Below, piece after piece: positions 43,272 through 50,654 of a stretch of DNA of 50,654 nucleotides. A program made the position numbers and the translations under genes. The notes under the pieces are model-generated. The model worked only from the letters and a program-made list of their open reading frames with translations. It had not been told where the DNA came from and ran no database searches. Source of the stretch: SIG622 sp045604705 (GTDB taxonomy: Bacteria; Bacillota; Clostridia; Oscillospirales; CAG-382); contig JAZUOO010000055.1 of the NCBI GenBank assembly GCA_045604705.1, positions 1 to 50,654 on the forward strand. The letters are read 5' to 3'. The stretch's first letter is position 1. Every line of letters starts with the position of its first letter.

Positions 43272-43440
43272 GCTACCATGTTGTGACGGTGACAAGATTG
43301 ATGATTACTGCGATAACCTTGCCGTTGACTTTGGTGGTTTTTAGCACATCCTTGTAGCTGATATTGACATTCATACTTTCACCGTAAAGAACTTAAGCCT
43401 TTTCAAGAGGTGTGTTGTTTGTGCCAAAATTAATTCACTT
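43272..43440 (-). pseudogene. Possible gene remnant, unrecognised
   Basis: On the minus strand one frame reads FGTNNTPLEKA, a stop, then VLYGESMNVNISYKDVLK and TTKVNGKVIAVIINLVTVTTW before another stop. The ordered, beta-rich composition suggests decayed coding sequence, but I cannot name a family and chance is possible. Apart from this and the terminator and promoter listed, the interval 43174-43675 shows nothing else. Confidence 0.28.
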
Positions 43441-43595
43441 TCATAATGCCGGATTCTTTTCATTTTTATCTCCAAACAATAATATAGCATATAACTTCGG
43501 TTATCTTTTTTCCTCTTTTTATGTCGAACACCACATTTTGTAAATAAAACAGTCGTTTATACGGAAGAGTGTCCAAAAACAGTTACACTTTATAC

Positions 43596-43624
43596 TTGAC
43601 TTCCCCCGAAACATATGCTATAAT
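43596..43624 (+). promoter_or_regulatory. Promoter of galK
   Basis: TTGACT (43596-43601), 17-bp spacer, TATAAT (43619-43624). Confidence 0.82.
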
Positions 43625-43675
43625 ACATAATGTATTATTATGAAAACAAATATTTATAAACTTCGGAGGACAGAT

Positions 43676-44986
43676 ATGAAAATAACAGAACTCAAGAGCG
43701 CCATAATCGGCGGCAAATACGACAAAGCATTCGCATCCCTCTACGGTGCAGACTTTGACAAGAACGCTACATACGAAAGATATACAAAGGCGGTTGACAG
43801 CTTCGTTGAAATTTACGGCTCAAAGCTCCCCACATCCGCAGAGGTAAACCTTTTCTCCGTTCCCGGCAGAAGCGAAATCTCAGGCAACCACACAGACCAT
43901 AACCACGGTAAGGTTGTTGCCGCAGGTATCTCCCTTGACATTATCGCAGTTGCCGCAAAGGTTGATGCCGCTGAAATCAGAATCAAGTCCGAGGGCTTCG
44001 ATGAAGATGTTTGCGACATCACTACCGCTGAAACGGTGGTTGAATCACAGAAGTATAAGGCTACCGCAATAGTTCGAGGTATGTGCGACGGCTTTAATAA
44101 GAACGGCTTTAAGATAGGCGGCTACTACGCTTATACAACCTCCAGCGTTCTCAAGGGCTCGGGACTTTCTTCCTCCGCTGCATTTGAAGTTATGGTTGGT
44201 AACATCCTTAACCACTTCTACAATGACGGCGTAATTGACGCAGTTGAAATTGCAAAAATCGCTCAGTACTCGGAAAACGTACACTTCGGAAAGCCCTGCG
44301 GACTTATGGACCAGACAGCTTGTGCGGTAGGCTCTTTCGTTGCAATTGACTTTGAAGATCCCAAGAAACCCATAGTTGAAAAGCTTCCATTTGACCTCAC
44401 TTCTCACGGCTATTCCCTCTGCATCGTAAACACAGGCGGAAACCATGCTGACCTTAACGATGACTACGCTTCCGTTCCCGCAGAAATGAAGTCGGTTGCA
44501 AAATATTTCGGCAAGGAAGTTCTCCGCGACGTTGACAAAAATGAAATCATCGCAAACATTCCCGTTCTCAGAGGAACTGTAGGCGACAGAGCAATTATGC
44601 GTGCACTCCACTTCTGCAACGAAAACATAAGAGTTGGCAAGATTACCGAGGCTCTCAAAGAAAACGATATTACAGGCTTCCTTCGCGGCATTAAGGCTTC
44701 CGGTCTTTCTTCCTCCACAATGCTTCAGAATACATATACAGTAAAGAATGTGGAAGAACAAGGCATCTCCCTTGCACTTGCTGTTGCAGGTCAGGTTCTT
44801 GATACAAAGCCCGGCACTGCATACAGAGTTCACGGCGGCGGCTTTGCAGGTACAATCCAGGCATTTGTTCCCAACGAATATCTCGACGAGTTCAACACCG
44901 TTATGAAGAGCGTATTCGGCGAGGATTCCGCATATGTACTCAAGGTTCGTCCCTACGGTGCGGTATGCCTTGAAAAGCTTGCGTAA
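43676..44986 (+). CDS. galK: Galactokinase
   Basis: 436 residues from the ATG at 43676, 6 nt after CGGAGGA; an ATG 12 codons upstream has no ribosome binding site. This GHMP kinase phosphorylates galactose to galactose-1-phosphate. The galactokinase signature appears as VPGRSEISGNHTDHNHGKVV, the ATP-binding GHMP motif as LKGSGLSSSAAFEVMVGN, and the third motif as YRVHGGGFAGTIQAFVP near the C-terminus. The acidic pocket CGLMDQTACAVGSFVAID is also family-typical. It is longer than E. coli GalK (about 380) because of an N-terminal extension seen in clostridial homologues. galT and galE are not adjacent. Overlaps the next gene by one base. Confidence 0.94.
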   Translation: MKITELKSAIIGGKYDKAFASLYGADFDKNATYERYTKAVDSFVEIYGSKLPTSAEVNLFSVPGRSEISGNHTDHNHGKVVAAGISLDIIAVAAKVDAAEIRIKSEGFDEDVCDITTAETVVESQKYKATAIVRGMCDGFNKNGFKIGGYYAYTTSSVLKGSGLSSSAAFEVMVGNILNHFYNDGVIDAVEIAKIAQYSENVHFGKPCGLMDQTACAVGSFVAIDFEDPKKPIVEKLPFDLTSHGYSLCIVNTGGNHADLNDDYASVPAEMKSVAKYFGKEVLRDVDKNEIIANIPVLRGTVGDRAIMRALHFCNENIRVGKITEALKENDITGFLRGIKASGLSSSTMLQNTYTVKNVEEQGISLALAVAGQVLDTKPGTAYRVHGGGFAGTIQAFVPNEYLDEFNTVMKSVFGEDSAYVLKVRPYGAVCLEKLA

Positions 44987-45375
44987 TGGAAAAGAAAAAA
45001 TATAAGTACAGATCAAAAAGGGATTCAAAGGGAAATCTGTCGTCAAAGAAAAAGCCAAAGAGCAGCTTCACGGCAAAGCAAAGAATGTTTCTTCTCCTTG
45101 CCTGGAGCGTAATTGCGGTTGGGCTTTACATTGTTCTTTCAAAGGTTTCCTTTGTGTACTCACTTTGGTTTTTTGCGTTTCTTCTGATGCTTTGCTTTGT
45201 GCTTTATTTCATAACCTCGGTTCAGGTTTCAAGATGCATGGAAAAGCACGGCGAGGATTCCAAGGAGTTTACAAAGCTTATTGACAGAGGGAAGATACTG
45301 CTTATCCTGATGATACCCATTGTTTTTATAATCATGTACGATTTTGTTTCTTCGACTTTTAAAATGTTTACGTAA
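44986..45375 (+). CDS. Small membrane protein, unknown
   Basis: 129 residues. The ATG overlaps the galK stop (TAATG), so it is translated by coupling. A very basic N-terminus (about 1-30, Lys/Arg/Ser) precedes three predicted membrane segments (about 33-52, 57-79 and 103-122). The basic, positive-inside end should face the cytosol. No family is recognised. Location behind galK need not mean a role in galactose use. Confidence 0.75.
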   Translation: MEKKKYKYRSKRDSKGNLSSKKKPKSSFTAKQRMFLLLAWSVIAVGLYIVLSKVSFVYSLWFFAFLLMLCFVLYFITSVQVSRCMEKHGEDSKEFTKLIDRGKILLILMIPIVFIIMYDFVSSTFKMFT

Positions 45376-45384
45376 CAAAAAATC

Positions 45385-45417
45385 GGGTGCAATTCTGCGG
45401 TTTTGTGCCCGATATAT
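45385..45417 (+). terminator. Hairpin after the galK operon
   Basis: A 10-bp stem ATCGGGTGCA/TGTGCCCGAT with two G-U pairs, but only ATATTAA follows. Probably a weak terminator or processing hairpin. Confidence 0.45.
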
Positions 45418-45442
45418 TAATGCGTGAAAGGAGTGTGAAAGA

Positions 45443-46729
45443 GTGGAATTACTTCTGAAAATCTGCAATATAATAATACTTGTTTTCGGTGCGATTTACT
45501 CTTATCAGACTCTTTACGTGATATTGGGACTGTTTTTTACGAAAAAATTTCCAAAGGCAAAGGAAAATCACAGGTATGCTATAATCGTCAGTGCAAGAAA
45601 CGAAGAATGGGTAATAGGTCAGTTCCTTGACAGCGTTAATAAGCAGGATTACCCAAAGGATAAAATTGCCGTTTTTGTTGTTGCGGACAACTGCACAGAC
45701 AGGACAGCTGAAATTGCAAGAGAACACGGTGCTGTCTGCTATGAAAGAACAGACCCCGAAAGGTGTACCAAGGGCTATGCAATGCAGTTTCTTTTTGAGA
45801 ACATAAAAAGAGATTACGGTACAGACAGTTTTGAGGCATACATAATGTTTGACGCTGACAATCTTTTAAAACGTGATTTTCTAAGACACATGAACGATAC
45901 CTTTGACAGCGGCGAGAAAATAGTTACCTCTTACAGAAACACAAAGAATCTCGGTAAAAACTTTATTTCGGCGACCTACGGACTTCACTGGGTGAGAACA
46001 AGCAGGTTTACAAGCCGTGCAAGATCTTTTCTCGGCATTTCCACATGGGTACAGGGCTGCGGTTTCCTTTTTGCAAGCGAATTTGTAAAGGACGGTTGGA
46101 ATTACACCTCTCTTACCGAGGACAGAGCGTTTTCCATCGATGCCGTAGTAAAAGGGTACAGAGTAGTATATCAGAATCTTGCGGAGTTTTACGATGAACA
46201 GCCTACGGACATAAAGATTACCATGCGTCAGAGAATCCGCTGGGCAAAGGGACATCTTCAGGCTTTTGCACAGAATTGGCTTGTGCTTTTAAAGGGCATA
46301 TTTACAGGCAAGGGATTTCTCGGAAAATTCAACTGCTTTGATATGTTTGTTACAATGATGCCGTACAATGTTATCGGTATTCCTTTGAAGATACTCAAAT
46401 ATATCGCTTCCGCGGTGATTCTTGTTTCGGCAGTGTCGGGACTTGAATGTCTGCAGGTTATTCCGATGTTTTTCAGAATACTTGTCTTTGAGCATTTTGG
46501 TGTTATCCCGATGGCAATGTTTTTGTTTGTGCTTGAATACAGAAGACTTGAAAAAATCAGGTGGTACAAGGCTTTGTTTTATTCTCTGATGTTCCCGATT
46601 TTCGGTATCGTTGGGGATATTGCGACATGGATCGCACTGTTCACAAAGGTGACGTGGAAGCCGATACCCCATGATACAGATGTACATATCGATGAGATGG
46701 AAGATAAAATTCTGACATTTAAAAAATAA
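45443..46729 (+). CDS. Membrane-bound processive glycosyltransferase, family 2
   Basis: 428 residues from a GTG start 9 nt after AAAGGAG. An N-terminal membrane helix is followed by a GT-A domain: YAIIVSARNEEWVIGQFLDS, VFVVADNCTDRTAEIA, the DxD-type metal site in YIMFDADNLL, the TED motif in SLTEDRAFSIDA and the acceptor-site motif QRIRWAKGHLQAF (the (Q/R)xxRW of processive synthases). Two to four C-terminal membrane segments follow. This organisation is that of the cellulose, hyaluronan and poly-N-acetylglucosamine synthase group, so it probably builds a beta-linked polysaccharide or glycolipid. No other exopolysaccharide gene is adjacent, so the product cannot be named. Confidence 0.9.
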   Translation: MELLLKICNIIILVFGAIYSYQTLYVILGLFFTKKFPKAKENHRYAIIVSARNEEWVIGQFLDSVNKQDYPKDKIAVFVVADNCTDRTAEIAREHGAVCYERTDPERCTKGYAMQFLFENIKRDYGTDSFEAYIMFDADNLLKRDFLRHMNDTFDSGEKIVTSYRNTKNLGKNFISATYGLHWVRTSRFTSRARSFLGISTWVQGCGFLFASEFVKDGWNYTSLTEDRAFSIDAVVKGYRVVYQNLAEFYDEQPTDIKITMRQRIRWAKGHLQAFAQNWLVLLKGIFTGKGFLGKFNCFDMFVTMMPYNVIGIPLKILKYIASAVILVSAVSGLECLQVIPMFFRILVFEHFGVIPMAMFLFVLEYRRLEKIRWYKALFYSLMFPIFGIVGDIATWIALFTKVTWKPIPHDTDVHIDEMEDKILTFKK

Positions 46730-46745
46730 CAGGATATAACAAAAA

Positions 46746-46778
46746 CACGGACGTCTACGGCGTCCGTGCTCTTTTCTT
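46746..46778 (+). terminator. Terminator of the glycosyltransferase gene
   Basis: Perfect 8-bp stem CACGGACG/CGTCCGTG, loop TCTACGG, then CTCTTTTCTT. It overlaps the 3' end of the convergent gene. Confidence 0.8.
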
Positions 46779-47556
46779 ACTTTATTGCTACGGAAGAAAA
46801 ATACCAGCTTCCACCAATATTTTCGGCTTTAATCTTGGTGCTTCCGCTTCCGTTTGTGTTTGCTCTTACAACATATGCATTTGAACTGTCAATACTTTCA
46901 ACACTGTAGGTATACTTTGTTCCCGTACCTTCGCGGGAGCTCCCCATAATTGTACAGTATAACTTGCCGTTTTCCTCGATATAGAAGCTGAAATCAATTC
47001 TTGAAACAAAATCATTGGTGAAATAGTTAAGATAATGCTCTTTAAGATCCGCCACAGAGTTTACGTCATAGTAAAGCACCCTGTGATATTTGGTGTCGTA
47101 GCCATCGGAGTTTTTCCTTGTGATAACGTCATAGCTGTCAAGGTCGTACTGCTGGTACAGCATTGAGTAGTAAAAATCTTCTGCTTCAATGTATTTTCCG
47201 ACAATCTTCTGCTTTTCCAAATCGGTGTGAGTGAATGTCACTTCATTTTCTTGCATCTGTGCTGCTTGCTCGGCGTCGGAAACCGTTTCGTTGCTTTCTT
47301 CTTCGGTAAGTGCATTATCCTTTTCGGTTTCGCTTGCATTTGTTTGCTCCTGCTCCGGTGTTTGTGACTGTTCCGGGTTATCGACAGGCTTTATATTTTG
47401 TCCCGGTTGTATCGTTTCTACAGCACCCATGTTGTCACCGGACTTTTCGTCAAAGAGTGTTGATATATCCTGTGCGGACTTGTTCTTGCCATCGTAAAGA
47501 TAAATCAATGCTGCTATGGCTGCAATCAGTAAAATAACGAATAACAGTTTTTTCAT
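46777..47556 (-). CDS. Membrane-anchored extracytoplasmic protein, IseA-like C-terminus
   Basis: 259 residues from the ATG at 47556, 9 nt after AAGGA. A single N-terminal hydrophobic segment (LLFVILLIAAIAALIYLY) without a cleavage motif anchors it. Residues about 25-115 are disordered, Glu/Gln/Thr-rich. The C-terminal domain (about 120-259) has YHRVLYYDVNSVADLKEHYL followed by YFTNDFVSRIDFSFYIEENG and KLYCTIMGSS. Its pattern resembles IseA, the DL-endopeptidase inhibitor that limits peptidoglycan cleavage in Bacillus. That resemblance is weak and the function is open. Its gene converges with the glycosyltransferase gene. Confidence 0.75.
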   Translation of the reverse strand: MKKLLFVILLIAAIAALIYLYDGKNKSAQDISTLFDEKSGDNMGAVETIQPGQNIKPVDNPEQSQTPEQEQTNASETEKDNALTEEESNETVSDAEQAAQMQENEVTFTHTDLEKQKIVGKYIEAEDFYYSMLYQQYDLDSYDVITRKNSDGYDTKYHRVLYYDVNSVADLKEHYLNYFTNDFVSRIDFSFYIEENGKLYCTIMGSSREGTGTKYTYSVESIDSSNAYVVRANTNGSGSTKIKAENIGGSWYFSSVAIK

Positions 47557-47588
47557 ATATATCAATCCTTGTTTTTGATTATACTTAA

Positions 47589-47617
47589 ATGATACATCAT
47601 TTAAGGCATAAAATCAA
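47589..47617 (-). promoter_or_regulatory. Promoter of the IseA-like gene
   Basis: On the minus strand TTGATT (47617-47612), 17-bp spacer, TATCAT (47594-47589). Confidence 0.68.
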
Positions 47618-48111
47618 TAAACGAACTGTTATTTTTTTGAAAGATATTATAAAAAATCTAAAATCAAATACACTTACTGTAACGAATGACGTTCGGTTTC
47701 CTTGTTGAAACACGGTCGGAGTGTGTATTTTCGGCCAATTTTTCTTTTTGGTCTGTTTAATGAATTTATATTATGTGCCGAGACTTGACAACTTTATGGT
47801 GTTTAAGGGGGAAATCCCGATTGTTCCAAGGAGGAAACATATAAGGTCATTCTGAGGACTGTTTTCAGCGGTAATCCAAAGGGACGTTCTTGAAATACGG
47901 ATATTTATTACAAGATTTGAAGAAAAATCCAAGTATTGTTTTCTGTCGAACAGCGTCTTTTTTACTTTAAAATCATTTATCGATGCATATTAAATCATTG
48001 TTTTGATACCGAAACATGATATTTTTAACCTTATTGGTGGATTTCAACTATAAAAACTGTACTTTTTAATAAATTTTCTACAGAACAACCGCCAAAAAAT
48101 AAAAATATGTA
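47618..48111. other. Intergenic region, no recognised gene
   Basis: AT-rich divergent spacer. From an ATG at 47760 one plus-strand frame is open for 31 codons and continues, after a single stop, for about 40 more (LYYVPRLDNFMVFKGEIP, later FITRFEEKSKYCFLSN). There is no ribosome binding site and I recognise no family. Confidence 0.4.
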
Positions 48112-48140
48112 TTGCAATTTTTGGGGAATTGATATATAAT
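48112..48140 (+). promoter_or_regulatory. Promoter of nfnAB
   Basis: TTGCAA (48112-48117), 17-bp spacer, TATAAT (48135-48140), about 54 bp before the nfnA start. Confidence 0.75.
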
Positions 48141-48193
48141 ATGATTTATACACGGTTTAATAGGTATAAAATATTTAAGGAGATGAACTCCAA

Positions 48194-49042
48194 ATGTATA
48201 AAATAATAAACAAAAGAACCCTTAACCCCACGGTAACAATGATGGATATTGAAGCTCCCTTTGTTGCAAAGAAAGCACAGCCCGGTCAGTTTATAATTCT
48301 TCGTGTTGACGAAAACGGCGAAAGAATTCCGCTGACGGTTGCAGGCTACGACAGAGAAGCGGGTACCGTTAAAATAATATTCCAGATAGTGGGTGCGACA
48401 ACAGAGAAACTCAACCACAAGAACGAGGGCGAATACATCCAAGATTTTGCAGGACCTCTCGGCGTTCCGACGGAAATCGAGGGACTTCGTAAGGTTTGTA
48501 TTGTCGGCGGCGGCGTAGGCTGTGCCATTGCACTTCCGATTGCTCAGGAGCTGGCAAAGAACGGTGTTGAAGTTACATCCGTTATCGGCTTCCGTTCAAA
48601 GGAACTGCTTATTCTTGAGGATGAGTTTAAAGCTTGCTCAAACACTCTCCATGTTATGACGGACGACGGCAGCTACGGAAGACAGGGCAATGTCTGCGTA
48701 CCTCTTAATGAGATGTTTGAAAAGGGCGAAAAGTTTGATAAGGTTATAACCATAGGTCCCCTTATAATGATGAAATTCGTTGTAGAAGCTGTAAGACCTA
48801 CGGGAATTCCTTGTACAGTTTCCATGAACCCGATTATGATTGACGGCACGGGAATGTGCGGCGGATGCAGACTTACGCTCAACGTCGACGGCAAAAAGGT
48901 AACAAAATTTGCCTGCGTTGACGGCCCCGACTTTGACGGCTACGAGGTGGATTTCGATGAGGCTATGATGAGAGGAACAATGTACCGCGACTTTGAGCGT
49001 CATAAGCATGAGGAAACCTGTAACCTTTTTCGTCAATCATAA
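48194..49042 (+). CDS. nfnA: NADH-dependent ferredoxin:NADP+ oxidoreductase, subunit A
   Basis: 282 residues. The ferredoxin-reductase-like fold is visible: an FAD-binding beta barrel with QPGQFIILRVDENGERIPLTVA, then the NAD-binding half beginning KVCIVGGGVGCAIALPIA. The C-terminal segment GMCGGCRLTLNVDGKKVTKFACVDGP carries the Cys ligands of the [2Fe-2S] cluster. Together with the downstream gene it forms NfnAB, a flavin-based electron-bifurcating transhydrogenase: 2 NADPH are oxidised with reduction of NAD+ and ferredoxin, or the reverse. The paralogous sulfide dehydrogenase SudAB has the same layout, so that name is the main alternative. Ribosome binding site AAGGAG. Confidence 0.88.
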   Translation: MYKIINKRTLNPTVTMMDIEAPFVAKKAQPGQFIILRVDENGERIPLTVAGYDREAGTVKIIFQIVGATTEKLNHKNEGEYIQDFAGPLGVPTEIEGLRKVCIVGGGVGCAIALPIAQELAKNGVEVTSVIGFRSKELLILEDEFKACSNTLHVMTDDGSYGRQGNVCVPLNEMFEKGEKFDKVITIGPLIMMKFVVEAVRPTGIPCTVSMNPIMIDGTGMCGGCRLTLNVDGKKVTKFACVDGPDFDGYEVDFDEAMMRGTMYRDFERHKHEETCNLFRQS

Positions 49043-49096
49043 TGTGATTGAAATGCAAAATGCAAAATTGATTGTATAATTTTGAGGTAATATAAA

Positions 49097-50515
49097 ATGG
49101 CTAAAGCTAATATGAATCCAAAGAAAAACGAAATGCCTACGCAAGCCCCACAGGTTCGTGCACATAATTTCAGTGAGGTTGCTCTCGGCTATTCCGAAGA
49201 AATTGCCGTTGACGAAGCACTGCGTTGCCTCGGCTGTAAGAATATGCCCTGCGTTGACGGATGTCCCGTAAATATCAGAATTCCTGAATTTATCGCTAAG
49301 ATAAAAGAGGGCGATTTTGAGGGTGCGTACAGAATTATAAGCCGTGATTCAAGTCTTCCCGCTGTTTGCGGTAGAGTGTGCCCGCAGGAAACACAATGTG
49401 AATCAAAGTGCGTAAGGGGCATAAAGGGCGAACCTGTCGGTATCGGCAGACTTGAAAGATTTGTTGCGGACTGGCACATGGCTCACAGCGGTGAAAAGGT
49501 TGAATGTGCAGAGCCTAACGGACATAAGGTTGCTGTTATCGGCTCAGGTCCATCCGGACTTACCTGTGCAGGTGACCTTGCGAAAAAGGGCTATAAGGTA
49601 ACCGTGTTTGAAGCTCTCCACACAGCAGGCGGCGTACTTGTCTACGGTATTCCCGAATTCAGACTTCCAAAGGCAATCGTTCAGAAAGAGGTTGACGGTC
49701 TTATCGCCATGGGCGTGGATGTTGAAACCAACATGATTATCGGAAAGACTCTCACGATAGACGAGCTTTTCGAAATGGGCTACGAAGCCGTATTCATAGG
49801 CTCAGGCGCAGGACTTCCCAACTTCATGGGCATTCCCGGTGAATCCTACAAGGGCGTATATTCCGCAAATGAATTTCTGACAAGAAGCAATCTTATGAAA
49901 GCATACCTTGAAACCCCCGAAACACCTATCATGAAGGGTGGTAAAGTAGCCGTAGTCGGAGGCGGAAACGTTGCAATGGATGCAGCAAGAACAGCACTCA
50001 GACTTGGTGCTGAAAAGGTTTACATCGTTTACAGACGTTCCATGGATGAGCTTCCCGCAAGACGTGAAGAGGTAGAACACGCCGAAGAAGAGGGAATCGA
50101 GTTTAAGATACTTACAAACCCTGTTGAAATCCTCGGTTACGAAAATCCCGATGACAAGCGTGACCCGAAGAACGGTTTTGTTACGGGTATAAAGTGCATA
50201 AAAATGGAGCTTGGCGAGCCGGATGCAAGAGGCAGAAGAAGACCTGTTGAAATTCCGAATAGCGAATTTGTAATGGACGTTGACGCTGTTATAATGTCTA
50301 TCGGCACATCGCCGAATCCCCTCATAAAGTCCACAACCGCAGGACTTGAAGTCAATAAATACGGCGGTATCATCGTCGAAGAATCCACAGGCAAGACCAC
50401 AAAGGAAGCAGTTTACGCGGGCGGTGATGCGGTAACAGGTGCGGCAACGGTGATCTCTGCAATGGGTGCAGGTAAGGCGGCGGCGAAAGCCATTGACGAA
50501 TATCTTTCAAAATAA
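49097..50515 (+). CDS. nfnB: NADH-dependent ferredoxin:NADP+ oxidoreductase, subunit B (GltD-like)
   Basis: 472 residues. The N-terminal iron-sulfur domain contains ALRCLGCKNMPCVDGCPVNI and LPAVCGRVCPQETQCESKC, eight or so Cys for two [4Fe-4S] clusters. Two nucleotide-binding repeats follow: KVAVIGSGPSGLTCAGDLAKK for FAD (about 148) and KVAVVGGGNVAMDAARTALRL for NADPH (about 283). The C-terminal AVYAGGDAVTGAATVISAMGAGKAA is the conserved FAD-closing motif. It resembles the small subunit of glutamate synthase, but no large subunit is encoded here, and the adjacent nfnA makes NfnB the better call. Ribosome binding site GAGGT; 54 bp after nfnA. Confidence 0.9.
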   Translation: MAKANMNPKKNEMPTQAPQVRAHNFSEVALGYSEEIAVDEALRCLGCKNMPCVDGCPVNIRIPEFIAKIKEGDFEGAYRIISRDSSLPAVCGRVCPQETQCESKCVRGIKGEPVGIGRLERFVADWHMAHSGEKVECAEPNGHKVAVIGSGPSGLTCAGDLAKKGYKVTVFEALHTAGGVLVYGIPEFRLPKAIVQKEVDGLIAMGVDVETNMIIGKTLTIDELFEMGYEAVFIGSGAGLPNFMGIPGESYKGVYSANEFLTRSNLMKAYLETPETPIMKGGKVAVVGGGNVAMDAARTALRLGAEKVYIVYRRSMDELPARREEVEHAEEEGIEFKILTNPVEILGYENPDDKRDPKNGFVTGIKCIKMELGEPDARGRRRPVEIPNSEFVMDVDAVIMSIGTSPNPLIKSTTAGLEVNKYGGIIVEESTGKTTKEAVYAGGDAVTGAATVISAMGAGKAAAKAIDEYLSK

Positions 50516-50532
50516 ATATTGATTTTGCATTT

Positions 50533-50562
50533 AACGCTGTATCTTCGGGTGCGGCGTTTTTT
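50533..50562 (+). terminator. Terminator of nfnAB
   Basis: 11-bp stem AACGCTGTATC/GGTGCGGCGTT capped by a TTCG tetraloop, followed by TTTTTTG. Confidence 0.87.
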
Positions 50563-50624
50563 GTTGCCATTAAACAAAATGTGGACAATACTTTTAGGCA
50601 TATATCTAAAAATGTAAAATACGC

Positions 50625-50653
50625 TTGACATTTTGAAATGTGTATGTTATACT
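50625..50653 (+). promoter_or_regulatory. Promoter directed out of the window
   Basis: TTGACA (50625-50630), 17-bp spacer, TATACT (50648-50653). The gene it serves lies beyond the right edge. Confidence 0.8.
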
Positions 50654-50654
50654 T

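Noticed and set aside
44045..45058. 337-codon minus-strand frame opposite galK
   Set aside because: It is a shadow of galK: the sense strand has full galactokinase motifs, and the antisense product is Cys-rich with no family pattern.
49097..50515. Glutamate synthase small subunit GltD
   Set aside because: Sequence similarity is real, but no large subunit is nearby and the upstream nfnA-type gene favours NfnB.

Overview
The window reads as a chromosomal segment of a low-to-moderate GC Gram-positive anaerobe of the class Clostridia, most likely an Oscillospiraceae/Ruminococcaceae-type gut bacterium. This is an inference from gene content: strong AGGAGG-type ribosome binding sites, consensus vegetative promoters with 17-bp spacers, lipoprotein-type binding proteins, a dockerin-tagged cell-surface protein, an NfnAB electron-bifurcating transhydrogenase and a cobalamin-riboswitch-controlled ECF transporter. 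No rRNA, CRISPR array, intact insertion sequence or prophage is visible.

Layout. 1-640: 5' end of an rRNA/tRNA methyltransferase gene on the minus strand, then a tRNA-Val/Asp/Thr operon with its own promoter and terminator. 640-1100: a strong orphan promoter followed by the decayed C-terminus of an alkaline-phosphatase-superfamily gene. 1120-5972: a small zinc-ribbon membrane protein, then a cobalamin riboswitch with terminator controlling a two-gene ECF importer in which both ATPases and a membrane domain are fused. 6099-10108: ribonuclease Z and, divergently, a complete TRAP transporter. 10454-13972: pheS-pheT. 14129-20890 (minus strand): a DUF3048 lipoprotein, argS, yebC, gpmI and mtaB in one run. 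21051-22533 (minus strand): infC-rpmI-rplT with a leader terminator and an apparent AUA start on infC. 22603-25696: a polar amino-acid ABC importer split around a tRNA-Pro gene. 25807-31526: comF, a sodium:neurotransmitter-type symporter, a PepV-like dipeptidase, a broken macrodomain gene and a patatin-like hydrolase. 31647-35157: a 53-residue small ORF, a leucine-rich-repeat protein with a C-terminal dockerin, a YbaK-type deacylase and a threonine aldolase.

35635-43173 is the most interesting stretch. One promoter precedes four tightly packed plus-strand genes: a TerB_N/TerB_C-type protein, a BrxD-type (DUF2791) P-loop ATPase, a BrxHI/Lhr-type SF2 helicase, and a Cas4/RecB-like nuclease fused to an XPD/DinG-type iron-sulfur helicase. 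The ATPase-helicase pair resembles the BrxD-BrxHI module of type 2 BREX, but no PglX methylase, PglZ phosphatase, PglY or PglW is present. I infer a stand-alone DNA-processing or anti-phage system.

43596-50654: galactokinase with a coupled small membrane protein, a processive GT2 glycosyltransferase, a membrane-anchored secreted protein with an IseA-like C-terminus, nfnAB, and a promoter aimed out of the window.

Several degenerate genes (833-1101, 30277-30590, and less surely 28116-28505, 35163-35390 and 43272-43440) show local gene decay between otherwise intact housekeeping blocks.
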